In this document: piece after piece, positions 11,764 through 21,105 of the stretch | Layout: each line of letters opens with the position of its first letter | Position numbering within the stretch: the first letter of the stretch is position 1 | NCBI GenBank assembly: GCA_021234155.1 | Contig: JAJEKV010000003.1 | Location: 21,622,386 to 21,686,385 of the forward strand | Origin: Isoetes taiwanensis | Taxonomy: Eukaryota; Streptophyta; Lycopodiopsida; Isoetales; Isoetaceae | Length of the DNA: 64,000 nucleotides | Direction of reading: 5' to 3' | Position numbers and translations under genes: made by a program | Notes under the pieces: generated by a model | What the model was told of the DNA's origin: nothing | Databases searched by the model: none | What the model saw: only the letters and a program-made list of their open reading frames with translations

Positions 11764-12503
11764 TCTATGATTTTGCCGTTGGGCGCCATCAAGGTTACTT
11801 TACGGTTCCCACAGTCGATGATGGCCTTTGCTGGAGCGAGGTACTCCATGCCGATGATCAAATCATACTTTCCGATGTTCATCACTTCTGCTCCCATTTG
11901 GATGTTGATCCCTGGCAAATCGATGTCGAAATTTATCCTCTTGCCTGCCGTGTGTCTCACTGCCCCGCTTGCTAATACCACGGGTCTCGGCTTTGACTTC
12001 AATGTCTTGAGCTTCAACATCTCAACCATTCTCGGAGACGCAAAGTTGTGGGTGCTCCCCGTGTCTATCAGGACTATGAAAGATTTGGCCTTGGCCTTCC
12101 CTACTGTGGAGATTACCTGATACTGATTTTCTGCTTGGTCTGAATCTATGGCAGCAAAAATGTGACACTCACCCTGGATGAAGTCGCGTGCTTCTCCGCC
12201 GTCGTCGTCAGAGGGAGTCTCCCATCCACCCAACTCTGCTAATGCTGCATTCATGACAAAAGGGCAGTTTGCTGTTCTGTGGCCTGGCTGGAAGCACCTG
12301 AAGCAGAGTTGTTTCTCAATGCACTCCTGCCTCTTCTCCTTAGGCATTGCTTGTAAAAAGGATCGCACCGCTTTCGAATAGTTTGACCCTTCTTGCTTAT
12401 CTTTGAAGGATACCTGTTTCTTCTCCTGCTGCTTCCCATAACTGCCACTGTATGGAGCTTTTGCTGGTCCCGGACTAGCTGCCCTAGGGCTATAACTTCC
12501 CAC
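11733..12503 (-). pseudogene. chromovirus Gag zinc knuckle and aspartic protease
   Basis: The 256-codon frame contains a CCHC zinc knuckle (CFRCFQPGHRTANC, Cys67-Cys70-His75-Cys80), the RNA-binding end of Gag. The aspartic protease follows, with its active-site motif VLIDTGSTHNF (Asp147) and later LIIGMEYLAPAKAIIDC. Gag and protease are thus fused in one frame, as is usual for chromoviruses. The last residues are encoded by the neighbouring 174-bp repeat, so the natural protease end and the link to RT are lost. Upstream Gag is in other frames because of indels. Confidence 0.9.
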
Positions 12504-13440
12504 TGCTTTGCCCTTATCCTGATAGTACTGATGTTTCTGCCCGTAGGGCCGGATCCTTGCAGGCTAACTGCTTTCGATTCTGCTTCTGATACTGTTCGAG
12601 GGTTAATTGCTCTTACCAGCTCATCGTTTAATTCCTCGATGTACCCTTCCATTGCCTGGCATAAGTTTCATGAACTCTTCCGTGTATTTCTGCACTGACT
12701 TGTTGCCCTGCTGTAGTCGATAGAATTGCTGCATCATGTGATATTTGTGCTCCCTTGGCACATAGTGGCGCTTGAATGCCTTTGAGAATTTCCGAAACCT
12801 GCAGCTGTCTCGGCTCAGTCCATGTGCTTTGGCGTATCCCTTCCACCAAATGCGAGCTGCGTCCTTGAGGTTGGCTGTTGCCACCCTGCCTTTGTCTTTG
12901 TCCTTCATTCCGTATATATTGCCATATTCTCTCATCTCGTCCAGCCAGGTCTCTGCCTCCATGCCTGACCGACTGTCACCTGAGAACTGTTCGAGCTTCC
13001 TTGCCTTCCATACATTGCTCAGTGCAGAATCTACTTTCTTCTGGTAGTATGAGGTCTTTTATGTCCCTGAGTCTGCCATCTCTATGGTCCTGCACCTATT
13101 CTACCTCTTCCTCGGAGTCGGAGTCCAAATCTGAGCTTGTGTTAGAGGAGTCCGTGCTTGGGGACCTCCTTCTCTTGCTCTTCTTCTTATCCTTTGCCGC
13201 CTTTCGAGGTGGTGCTTGCGGCAATTGGATGTTGTCATCTGGGCCAACTCCTGCTTGTGCTACCAAAAAGGCCTTTATTTCTTGAAGGTTCAATCTCATC
13301 TGCGACATCTCCTCTTCGGGAGTCATGGGACCGAATTCTTCATACAGGTTCCTTGCTGGGTGCTGCCAAGCCGGCGTCTGTTCATCTCTATGGACTCGCC
13401 GCTCTTGTTCAGCTGTTCCTGGACCTCTAGCTGCATACAC
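12504..13440 (-). pseudogene. chromovirus Gag, frameshifted
   Basis: Three successive frames encode Gag. The first (13096-13440) has an acidic/basic, Ser-rich start (KDKKKSKRRRSPSTDSS). The second (about 12621-12962) has the typical retrotransposon Gag core (ARIWWKGYAK, FKRHYVPREHK, YRLQQGNKSVQKYTEEF). The third (about 12540-12652) continues with YIEELNDELVRAINP. I infer at least two indels between them. Gag would form the particle in which reverse transcription happens. A good ATG at the 5' end is not visible, because the first frame starts on a GTG. Confidence 0.85.
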
Positions 13441-13607
13441 AAGTAGATCATAGCCTTACGGTTAGCTTTATTTGTTTTGCATTATATGTGTTTGCTGATA
13501 TAGTTGTGGAAGCAAAATACATCAACAAAACATTTAAAATGCGAAACAAAATGTATTTTTATATATATAATAGCTTAATTACAATGGTTCCGGGATCAAA
13601 AGTCTGA

Positions 13608-15133
13608 CTATTCTTGGAATCGCCGGAAGGATGGGTTGTCCTGAAGGAACTTCTTAACTTGGGCCATTCCTACCGAGCGTCCCAAGTTCCTGAGGATATT
13701 CGTTGGTGTCCCGCTCTGCAAGGCTGTCACCAAGTCTTCTAGTCTGCGGTCCGAAGTGTAGGCCGCGGTCACTGCTAATCTTCCTTGCCGTCGGTAGGGT
13801 ACGGCGAAGTCGAAGATATCAAGTGCCATCGTTCTCTTGACTAGGATGACATGGTCAACTATTGGGATCAGCCGAGCATGCCTACCAAAGCCTGAGAGCG
13901 CGATGAGCATGAACACTCCTTCTTCGCCCCTTGAGCTGAATTTGCGATGTATGACTGCTATCCTCCCGTCCATCAGCAGAGGAAGATAATACCTTAGCGA
14001 TCTATCCCTGCCCGTCGCTGTTGATTCGTCGTCTGCTCGGGCACCGGCTCTATGTCTTCCCGCATATTCATCGACGTCAATCTCTGTGAGTTCTCCGTGG
14101 TCCCTTATTGTTGATGTGATTCTGGTCAGGTTGATCTCGCCCCTTCTCTGAACATAAGTGGGGGGCTGGTGTCGAAGAACTTGGCATCAAAATGTTCATG
14201 GTCTTGCCACGGATCCCCATCCGTTCTTGGATGGCGTAGAATTCTTCTTCGGACGGCAGATCCCGAGCTTCCATCATTTGCCGGATGCTGCTGTACGCCT
14301 GGATATCTGAAGTCGACTCCCCGGTGTAGGCGTCGGCTTCTCTTACATGGATTGGGAAGTCAGAGGCCTCCCGGTCGATGAAGTTATCCAGATCTGGTTG
14401 TTGCCGCAGAAGGTACAGCAACTCATCAAGTCGGTACTCCCTGGCTCTGTATTCGGGGAGGTTCTGGATGTCGCTCAGGAGCAAGTACTCCTGGCAGTTG
14501 ATGATGATAGGGGCTAGGCTTGTGATACCTAGCCTGAGCGGGGGAGCGATCCTGAGGGTCTGCCAGTCCTGTTCGAAAGCCGGTATCTCCTGCTCTGCTA
14601 GTTGCCACTCTTGGTCGGGGTCAGTCTTCGTCATCTGAGTCGAGCGCTTCGTCTTCGGCTCTTCCTTCTTGCTCCACTTGATATTGCAAGAGGAGCTGAC
14701 CCTCTGCTGAAGAGGGGTCTACATCCATGGCAGGGATAGAGGGTTCCCCGATTGGGTTCTGGGCACGGTGAGAAAGAAAGATGGCTAGGGCAGCGGTGTA
14801 GGAGAAATACTTGGCCCTATTAGCTGTCATGACCATGTAATCTGGCAACCTAACAACTTTGTTGTTCAGATATTTGGCAATGTTGGGGACATCACCCAAG
14901 GCTGCTTGGAGGGATTGCTTGGGAACAAAATATCCTGTACAGGGGGGAAGCTGTACTAAGGATGGTCCTACTCTAGCTTGAAACTCAGTCATGACTTCCA
15001 TATAGGATGGAATTGCCTGCAAGGTGGTTTGGATGTCTATCTCCTTCTGGAAGACTTGGAAAATGACATTGATGTCTGCCTCAGCTACATGGGCACTGGC
15101 GCTGTACCATCACTGGAAGTCTGCAGTTGCCAT
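13608..15133 (-). pseudogene. unknown accessory gene 2 of the chromovirus (about 500 aa)
   Basis: The frame opens with ATG at 15133, meets a TGA at 15110-15112 (codon 8) and then stays open to 14621, ending in an acidic stretch (EALDSDDED). The adjoining frame 14634-14077 overlaps by 14 bases and continues with PDQEWQLAEQEIPAFEQDW, and a third frame (13973-13608) ends with NPSFRRFQE. Together these look like one ~500-residue protein broken by one nonsense codon and two frameshifts. I recognise no domain: no envelope-like membrane segments, zinc knuckle or protease motif. It has its own TATA box and paired upstream hairpins like the H3-like gene, so the two appear to be a matched set. Confidence 0.6.
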
Positions 15134-15217
15134 TGATCTTGAGTGACTGGGACTATCAAACAGCTCCTGCTTAAAAGTTGGGAGCAAACCTGTAGGATGC
15201 TAAATAGATATGGGGGC

Positions 15218-15227
15218 CTATTTATAG
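15218..15227 (-). promoter_or_regulatory. TATA box of accessory gene 2
   Basis: The minus strand reads CTATAAATAG, 85 bp upstream of the ATG at 15133. The identical decamer stands 101 bp upstream of the H3-like gene. Confidence 0.65.
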
Positions 15228-15428
15228 AAAAAGGAAAAAACCCTAATTTTTGGATAACTTGGAAAAATCTTGGGGTTGGGCAAATCTCACCTATTTTGAG
15301 GTCAAAATGAGGATTTGAAGGCTATTTTGAGGGTCTGAGCATGACTAAGACTATCTAATGAACCTGCTGCAACAACTTTGAGGTCAATTGGAGGTGGAGG
15401 TGGCATGAAAGAGAAAATGTTGAAAGTA

Positions 15429-15485
15429 ATGGTGTGCGCTGGGAGGCTGACCTAAAATTTAGGTCGAGGTCCTGGCGCATACCAT
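15429..15485. promoter_or_regulatory. hairpin 1 (upstream of accessory gene 2)
   Basis: Imperfect inverted repeat. ATGGTGTGCGC pairs with GCGCATACCAT (one G-T pair), and an inner CTGACCTAAA pairs with TTTAGGTCGAG. It is one of four related hairpins sharing the arm CTGGCGCATACC.TGAG. Confidence 0.8.
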
Positions 15486-15628
15486 GAGCAATTTGCCCCT
15501 AATTGGTCAAGACTTATCTAAACAAGATGAACTAAGGGTTAAAACCTGATGGTCTCACCGAGATATGCAAGATTGACCCCTTACTTGGCCGATTTGGAGG
15601 TGTTTGGGACCACTTTTGGTGTGAAATA

Positions 15629-15688
15629 CTCACGGTGTGCACCTGGGACCTGACAAATTTAGGTCGATGCTCTGGCGCATACCGTGAG
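15629..15688. promoter_or_regulatory. hairpin 2 (upstream of accessory gene 2)
   Basis: CTCACGGTGTGC at the left pairs with GCGCATACCGTGAG at the right, with an inner ACCTGACAAATTTAGGT fold. It lies 200 bp from hairpin 1. Confidence 0.8.
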
Positions 15689-15834
15689 TAACTTCTCACT
15701 TTTTGGCCATATGATGTCCATTTTAACTAAAACAAAAGGCAATTATTGCTAACTGAATCTAATTAACAACATTTATGCCCTTATAATTTACTCAAAACAA
15801 CTTTTTTTATTCACAAAAGTTATTATTTATAAAA

Positions 15835-17080
15835 TTAGCGTTCCCCTTTTATGGAACTGGCCAAGTGCATGTCCTTGGTCATCAGATTACCTTCTTGGTG
15901 TGTATAGTGCACGCCGTTGAGTCTTCAAAATGCTGCACCAGCTTCTGCTCAGCTGCTTCTTGCAAGGCTAGCAGCATCTCGCCTATGACCCTCTTGCTCG
16001 AGTCGAACTCCTGTACTACTTCCTTCACGAGCCTGGCGAACGGTGCATGGGGGATGAGAAGGCCATAGCTTCTCTGAAAATGCCGGATCTCCCGGATTGC
16101 TTGTGACAGTTTCCATCCGGCTTTCCTGGCTTTTGGCTTCTTGGGAGGAGTAGGCTTCTCTGGAGGCAGTTTAAGAGTCTGCTTCTTTGATGGTTGTCCT
16201 CCTTCAACATAGGTGACCTTGTTCGCCTGGTAGTAGGAGTTGTAGGCCTCCCACTTCTTCATATATTCCTTGTGTGCCTTCAACTTCTTCTGGTAGACCC
16301 TGAGATGGTCTACTACGTAAGACTCCCGGGCAGGTCGGGGTGGCTTCTTCGGATCCTTGTCCTTCTCCCATGTTGGGTAGGGTGGGGGCGTCTGTACCTG
16401 CTGATCCCTGTCCGTCCGATCCTCGTCTATTGGCTTGGAGGAGCTCCCACCTTCTCGATGAGGATTATAATCTTCGTCATCTGAGTCGTCCGAGGATGGG
16501 GGTGGTCGGGCGGCCGTTCGTTGATGACGATCTTTACATTTGGGGTCTTCTTCATCTTCCTCTTGTGCTCTTCCTTCTCCTTGCCCTTGAGTTTCTTCTT
16601 TGCTTCTGCCTCCTTTGCCTCCTTTTCTTCTCTTTTCCTCTTCTTCTCGGCCTTTCGCTTCTCGCGGCGTCGTGCCTTCGCCTCGTGCATTTTGATCCAG
16701 ACCTCGAGCTCTTCTTCTAAGGTCGGCTCGGAAGTGGGGTCCCTCTGCTCCTCCTGTTCCTTGGCCGCCTGCTCCCGTTCTGCCCTTTCTTGTTTTTCCT
16801 TTTCCATTTGCTCGAACACTCTTTGAATTTCATCATCCTCCGATCCAATGTCTGCTTCTTCGTCCACCTGCTGGTCGATGATGTCGGTCAGCTTTTCTTG
16901 TGATCCTTGCTCGGATCCCTCCTCCTGCAGCTCCTCTGAAGTGCTCTCCTCGCCTGATGAAGGTTGGTCTCCTCTTGCGAGAAGTTGCTCCCGAAGTAGC
17001 TGTTGTATGCGCCTCTTATCTTGGGCGCTGGGCGTTTCACCTGGTCAATACTTTCGGGCAGTCTGTTTGGTGCGCGCCAT
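15835..17080 (-). pseudogene. histone H3-like accessory gene of the chromovirus
   Basis: The ATG at 17080 is followed by ARTKQTARK, the exact start of histone H3 (K4 and K9 kept, S10 replaced by Tyr), then TGA at codon 12. The same frame stays open through an acidic/charged linker (EEADIGSEDDE, then Lys/Glu-rich repeats) to 16427. A frame change near 16500 leads into the frame that carries the H3 fold (about 16130-15835): AIREIRHFQRS, PFARLVKEVVQEF, LLALQEAAE, VQHFEDSTACTIHTKKV. A one-base loss at about 15885 moves the end, TKDMHLASSIKGER-stop, to the next frame, exactly where H3 ends in GER(A/S). The L1 loop is as long as in canonical H3. I infer one ~415-codon gene with a TATA box and two hairpins upstream. 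Homology is very strong. Function is inferred. Confidence 0.9.
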
Positions 17081-17180
17081 GTCTTACTTCACGTCAATCG
17101 GAGCTCTGGTGCCCAAAAATTGCCTCAAAATGCGGAGCTAACTTATAAACAGGAAGTCTGCAAATGAGAGGGGTTTGGAT

Positions 17181-17190
17181 CTATTTATAG
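17181..17190 (-). promoter_or_regulatory. TATA box of the H3-like gene
   Basis: CTATAAATAG on the minus strand, 101 bp upstream of the ATG at 17080. It matches plant TATA elements and equals the decamer in front of accessory gene 2. Confidence 0.65.
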
Positions 17191-17294
17191 TTTGGGCAAA
17201 TTTTAGGTCAAATTCTAAGTTACTCATTTTCATGTGTCAAAGCACCTATTAACCTAAAACATATACTTACTTCAGAGTTTTCTAAGCAATTTTA

Positions 17295-17357
17295 CTCATG
17301 GTGTGCGCTAGAGGGCTGATCTAATATTTAGATCAAGGCTCTGGCGCATACCGTGAG
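17295..17357. promoter_or_regulatory. hairpin 3 (upstream of the H3-like gene)
   Basis: CTCATGGTGTGCGC pairs with GCGCATACCGTGAG, with an inner CTGATCTAAT/ATTTAGATCA stem. Same family as hairpins 1, 2 and 4. Confidence 0.8.
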
Positions 17358-17506
17358 CTCTTTTGCATTTTTGACTAAATTATATGATTTCTAGGCATAT
17401 TCCTGGGGGTGTGATATACAATTCTAACTAAACTTTACCTTAAATTTTGATTTAGCATATTATATTGTTCAAATTCTTCAAGTTTCAAGGTGATTATGGC
17501 CAGTTA

Positions 17507-17568
17507 CTCATGATGGCGCCTGGGGCTCAATCTAAAATTTAGGTTGATGCTCTGGCGCATACCGTGAG
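17507..17568. promoter_or_regulatory. hairpin 4 (upstream of the H3-like gene)
   Basis: Fourth member: CTCATGATGGCGCC at the left and CTGGCGCATACCGTGAG at the right around an inner CTAAAATTTAGG palindrome. It lies 212 bp from hairpin 3. Its left arm has diverged most. Confidence 0.75.
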
Positions 17569-17761
17569 CAAATTCCATGCTTAGTGAAATTTTAGTTCAA
17601 CTTTTTAGTTTGGTTTTCAATTCTTCTAAGTGTTACTAGCTTAGCATAACTACAAAAAAATGAGAAAAAATTTTCCCACTTTTTTCGAGGTTTGAGAATT
17701 CTACTAAGTTAGTACTACTGGGAGCATGGCCAGTGCTTTGCTCTTGGTCTCCAAGAACATT

Positions 17762-17773
17762 GCTCTGATACCA
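17762..17773 (-). other. primer-binding site, initiator tRNA-Met
   Basis: The minus strand reads TGGTATCAGAGC one base inside the 5' LTR. This is the classic plant retrotransposon site complementary to the 3' end of initiator methionine tRNA, where minus-strand DNA synthesis starts. Confidence 0.95.
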
Positions 17774-17774
17774 C

Positions 17775-19154
17775 TGTGACATCCCCTTCACCGTATACAA
17801 ATAGTCATCCCCCATACCAGCTCCATGCTGATACAAGGCCCTCCACGTATCACTGCAATCTTGACGAGTTCCAGTGGAAGAATGAAGGGGTCATTTTACC
17901 CTGTCTTTCTCAGGGCCTACCTAGCTGCGGAAGCATATACATACATGTCAGTACAAATACATCAACATCACATGACCATCACGAAGGATGGTTCACCACA
18001 TATCTGCATAGACAAGATCAGTACATCACATATGGAGATCCTACCCGAGGCTCAGACTCAAGAGGGATGACTGACGGCTTGGGCCTCCAGAAGTCGTTGC
18101 AGACAGAATTCATGGCAAATGGATTTGGCTGGCATAAGAACATGGCTTAGGGTAGTCCACTCCATCCGCCCCTCCTGTGCACACTTTGCAGAGTAGGTTG
18201 AAAAGTGTTGGGACTTGACTGTAGCCCGCCGGATGCGTAGCCAGAGGGGCTACTCCTGGGTTGCATCTCCCCACTTCCAATGGGGCAGGTAGGGATTGCT
18301 CCCACCAGAGGTTGGCATGCTGGCTCAAGGTGACTAGAGGGCCACTGCCCGTACTCGACTGAACTCCATGGAAGGTGTCCACCACCCCAAGAGTGTCGAA
18401 CCCATGCAAAGCCCGCACGCAGTGGCAGAGCATTAGGTCTAGTGCACTGTAGTCCCCGATAGGCTTTACTACCAGAGGGACGTGGTCATGAGCCAGGACA
18501 TGCACCTCCTTGTAAGCTAGTCTGGTCCCTCCACCCACAACCAGGTTTGGTTCTTGTACACAGACCGAATTTAATAGTCCATTAAAGAGGGCTAGCTAGG
18601 AGCATCAAATTACTAGGCTTTTAAGGCCTCTACCCCCCCTTCCCAATACAATGATTCCACAGAGATCATCATCACATACATATCATAGAAGAACTAAAGA
18701 ATAAGATTTAATCTAAATCACAGAGTTAGGTTCTTTAGTTATGGCTCGATATCTAGAGGCTAGATGGCTGCTATGGGCAATTCAATAGGCTAAGCCTACT
18801 TACTCTATGCCTGGGAGGTGGATTAGACTATTGAATTGGCAAAATACTTGATCCCTGGCTTGCTCCTCCTGCTCGAAAATAGAAAGTTAGGGTTCAGATG
18901 CCTTATATAAGTTAGGGCTAGGGTTTACATTAACCCTTGAGCATGTGGGATAAATGGGTGTGGCCCACTTGCCTATATTAATTAAGTGGGCTAAAGTGTA
19001 CACATGAATAAATGTGCACACACTTGCAAGTTGCCCCCTAGGGTGCTACTTGCTTAGCTACACGTCGGCGTACACGTCAATCGAGATGGCGTGTACGCAT
19101 GACGATGCAGTACAGTATATGTCCTGGGACCATATACTGTGCTGGAACGTCACA
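17775..19154 (-). repeat. 5' LTR of the 16.1-kb chromovirus (1380 bp)
   Basis: TGTGAC ... GTCACA ends, adjacent PBS on one side and TSD TAGAA (19155-19159) on the other. It lacks ~140 bp found in the 3' LTR and has a different last ~90 bp (19062-19154). Confidence 0.94.
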
Positions 19155-19159
19155 TAGAA
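19155..19159. repeat. target-site duplication TAGAA (right)
   Basis: Exact match to 3042-3046. The L1 sequence resumes here. Confidence 0.93.
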
Positions 19160-19609
19160 TAACTTCATCTTTATTCATGACTTTAACAATTCCATTATTC
19201 AATATTCTATGTTTAGTTGTCCTGAAGAAGAAGGTTGAACTGCCTCATACATTTTGTTGATGTATTTGCATCTACTTCTCACAGCTAGACTTCTTGCCTC
19301 ATTGTCCTCAATGCTTTTCACTTTGATCTTCAGATCATTCTCTTTATCTTGTAGAGCCATATTTTCTTTATCCTAGAAGTTACCATTCCTTTTTCCATTT
19401 TTCCATCCAAGTCTTGACCTCTTTCATCCTTTGAATGAAATATTTCATGGATTCTGTCTTGAAGATCCTAGGAAGCAAACTGTAGTCCCTTTAAATGCAT
19501 CACATAATGCCTTGTTATGTAGCAAATTTGTGTGAAATTTGAAAAGTATGTTGGATCCTCCCTTTCTGGCATGTACCAGAATTTGTGGACATGAGGCAAT
19601 AAGATTGTT

Positions 19610-20213
19610 TCAGGATTCCATATTTAAGTTGCACAAATAGAACGTATCTAAGTGACAATATATGCTTTGCTCTCCCTTCCTCTTATTGCTCCATGAATAT
19701 TGGTATGAGGAGGATGGAGGGATATAAACAAAATAGTTCATAAGTAGATCCCAAGCCTCTTTCTCCCGTTTGGACATGCTTAAATTCTTTCCCAATTTTT
19801 GGTCCCACACTAGTATATTATTGAAGTCACCAGCCATCAACCAATTGTCTATGCTTTTATTCAAAATCCAATTATTAATTTGTGCCATTGTTCCTCCCGT
19901 TCCGCTGGCTCAATTGAAGCATAAACATTAATAATACCTATCTTTTCTTTCCCTTCCTCCAGAATAGCAACAGTCCACCTACCTGGCTATACTTATCTAG
20001 ACATTGGAACCCATGCCAGATCATACAAATGTCCCCTTTAGTGCCATCTGCTGGAGTCCATACTGAATCCCCATTTGGGATAATCCAATCACCTAGTCTA
20101 GCTATTTCAAATTGTGGTAGTCTGCATTCTTGTAATAGGATGATATCAACCTTCATCTCCCTAATGGCTATTAGTGCCCTTTTCCTTTTGAGAGGTCCTT
20201 TAATACCTCTCAT
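19610..20213 (-). pseudogene. L1 apurinic-type endonuclease, broken
   Basis: The frame at 19938-20213 has the L1 endonuclease start MRGIKGPLKRKRAL ... VDIILLQECRL (catalytic Glu in LQE). The frame at 19610-19888 has WLMAGDFNNIL (catalytic Asp/Asn of the GDFN motif) and YSWSN. They belong to one domain separated by a frameshift. In L1 elements this enzyme nicks the target DNA. Confidence 0.85.
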
Positions 20214-20498
20214 GTTCCAAGTTCTTCATCAAGATAGGAATTCTTTTTTCGCTCTGTCTTCTCAAGTTCATTGCAGGGCTATTGTCAGTAAATTGGAAAA
20301 TTCTAAGCCCTTTCTTCCTTGTACAAGAAGCATAGAATTTTTCATCTTTATCTCTCTTCATCATTCTTGTTTTCTTTAGGTTTTCGTCCTACTCTCCATA
20401 TCATCCTTTCCACATGGACTTATCAGGCCTACTCCTCCCAGAACATGTGTGATAATGGAGGACAAGACTTAGCCATTTGTATTTATTGGACTATTGCT

Positions 20499-21105
20499 CT
20501 AGTTTACTAGATCAATATCCAGGCCATTTGGATTTAAAAGATCTTGTTGGCTTATGTTAACCAATTCTTGGCCCTTAAAACTTATAAGGTCATTGGTGTT
20601 TATAAGGTCATTGGATTTTAGATCATCCTCTTCAGAGTCAGAGGAGAATCTCAATTCTTCTGTACCTCCTTCAAATTCGTTACTACCAATTTTGAAAATC
20701 CATAGGGGATCTTGTAAAAAATTAAATTGCCTTTTCATTTTGTTGGCTAGTGTAGGGGAATGGGACACAAACAAGTGCCTCTAAGATCTTCAGTAGTATC
20801 TCGTGAATCTCTGGACAAAGATCCTATTACTAATTAGAGAGCTGGAAATCCATGCTTGTGGAGATGACATGTGACCTTTCCATATTAGATGGTTCACCTT
20901 TGAATAATTTGGTACTCGCTACTGACATATCAGAATCTGATGAATATGGGTATTCATTTATGAAGGTAAGATGAGCAGCTAATGTGTCACAATCATACGC
21001 TGATGATACGAATTTTAATTGACTTGAAGGTAGAATGATGGCCACATATTTAATGTTGCGTACTCCATGAAGCCTAAATATGTAGCGCATTTCATATTCC
21101 TCCAT
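20499..21105 (-). pseudogene. two short frames 5' of the L1 endonuclease, unrecognised
   Basis: Frames of 91 codons each (20499-20774 and 20830-21105) are acidic and Ser-rich (SSDSEEDDLKSNDL; PYSSDSDMSVAS). Their place fits the ORF1/ORF2 junction region of the L1, but I see no RRM or zinc knuckle, so identity is not established. Confidence 0.3.

Larger units (their letters stand above)
3047..19154 (-). mobile_element. 16.1-kb Ty3/gypsy chromovirus carrying two extra genes
   Basis: A complete but decayed LTR retrotransposon on the minus strand. Its LTRs start TGTGAC and end GTCACA and are flanked by TAGAA on both sides. The order in element orientation is: 5' LTR (17775-19154), PBS for initiator tRNA-Met, histone-H3-like gene, unknown gene, gag, protease, a foreign 3.3-kb insertion, RT, RNase H, integrase, chromodomain, polypurine tract, 3' LTR (3047-4587). 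The integrase-plus-chromodomain order marks it as a chromovirus. The two genes between PBS and gag are not part of the usual chromovirus plan. Frameshifts and stops in every gene indicate an inactive copy. Confidence 0.95.

Noticed and set aside
16194-16826. Plus-strand hydrophobic frames with several apparent membrane segments
   Set aside because: They are antisense to the Lys/Glu-rich linker of the H3-like gene. AAG/GAG codons read backwards give Leu/Phe-rich products.
15835-17080. A host histone H3 gene or CENH3 gene inserted by chance
   Set aside because: The gene shares orientation, promoter decamer and hairpin pair with the neighbouring element gene and lies between PBS and gag. The tail is separated from the fold by a long linker. 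A simple host-gene insertion is less likely, though comparison of copies is needed.
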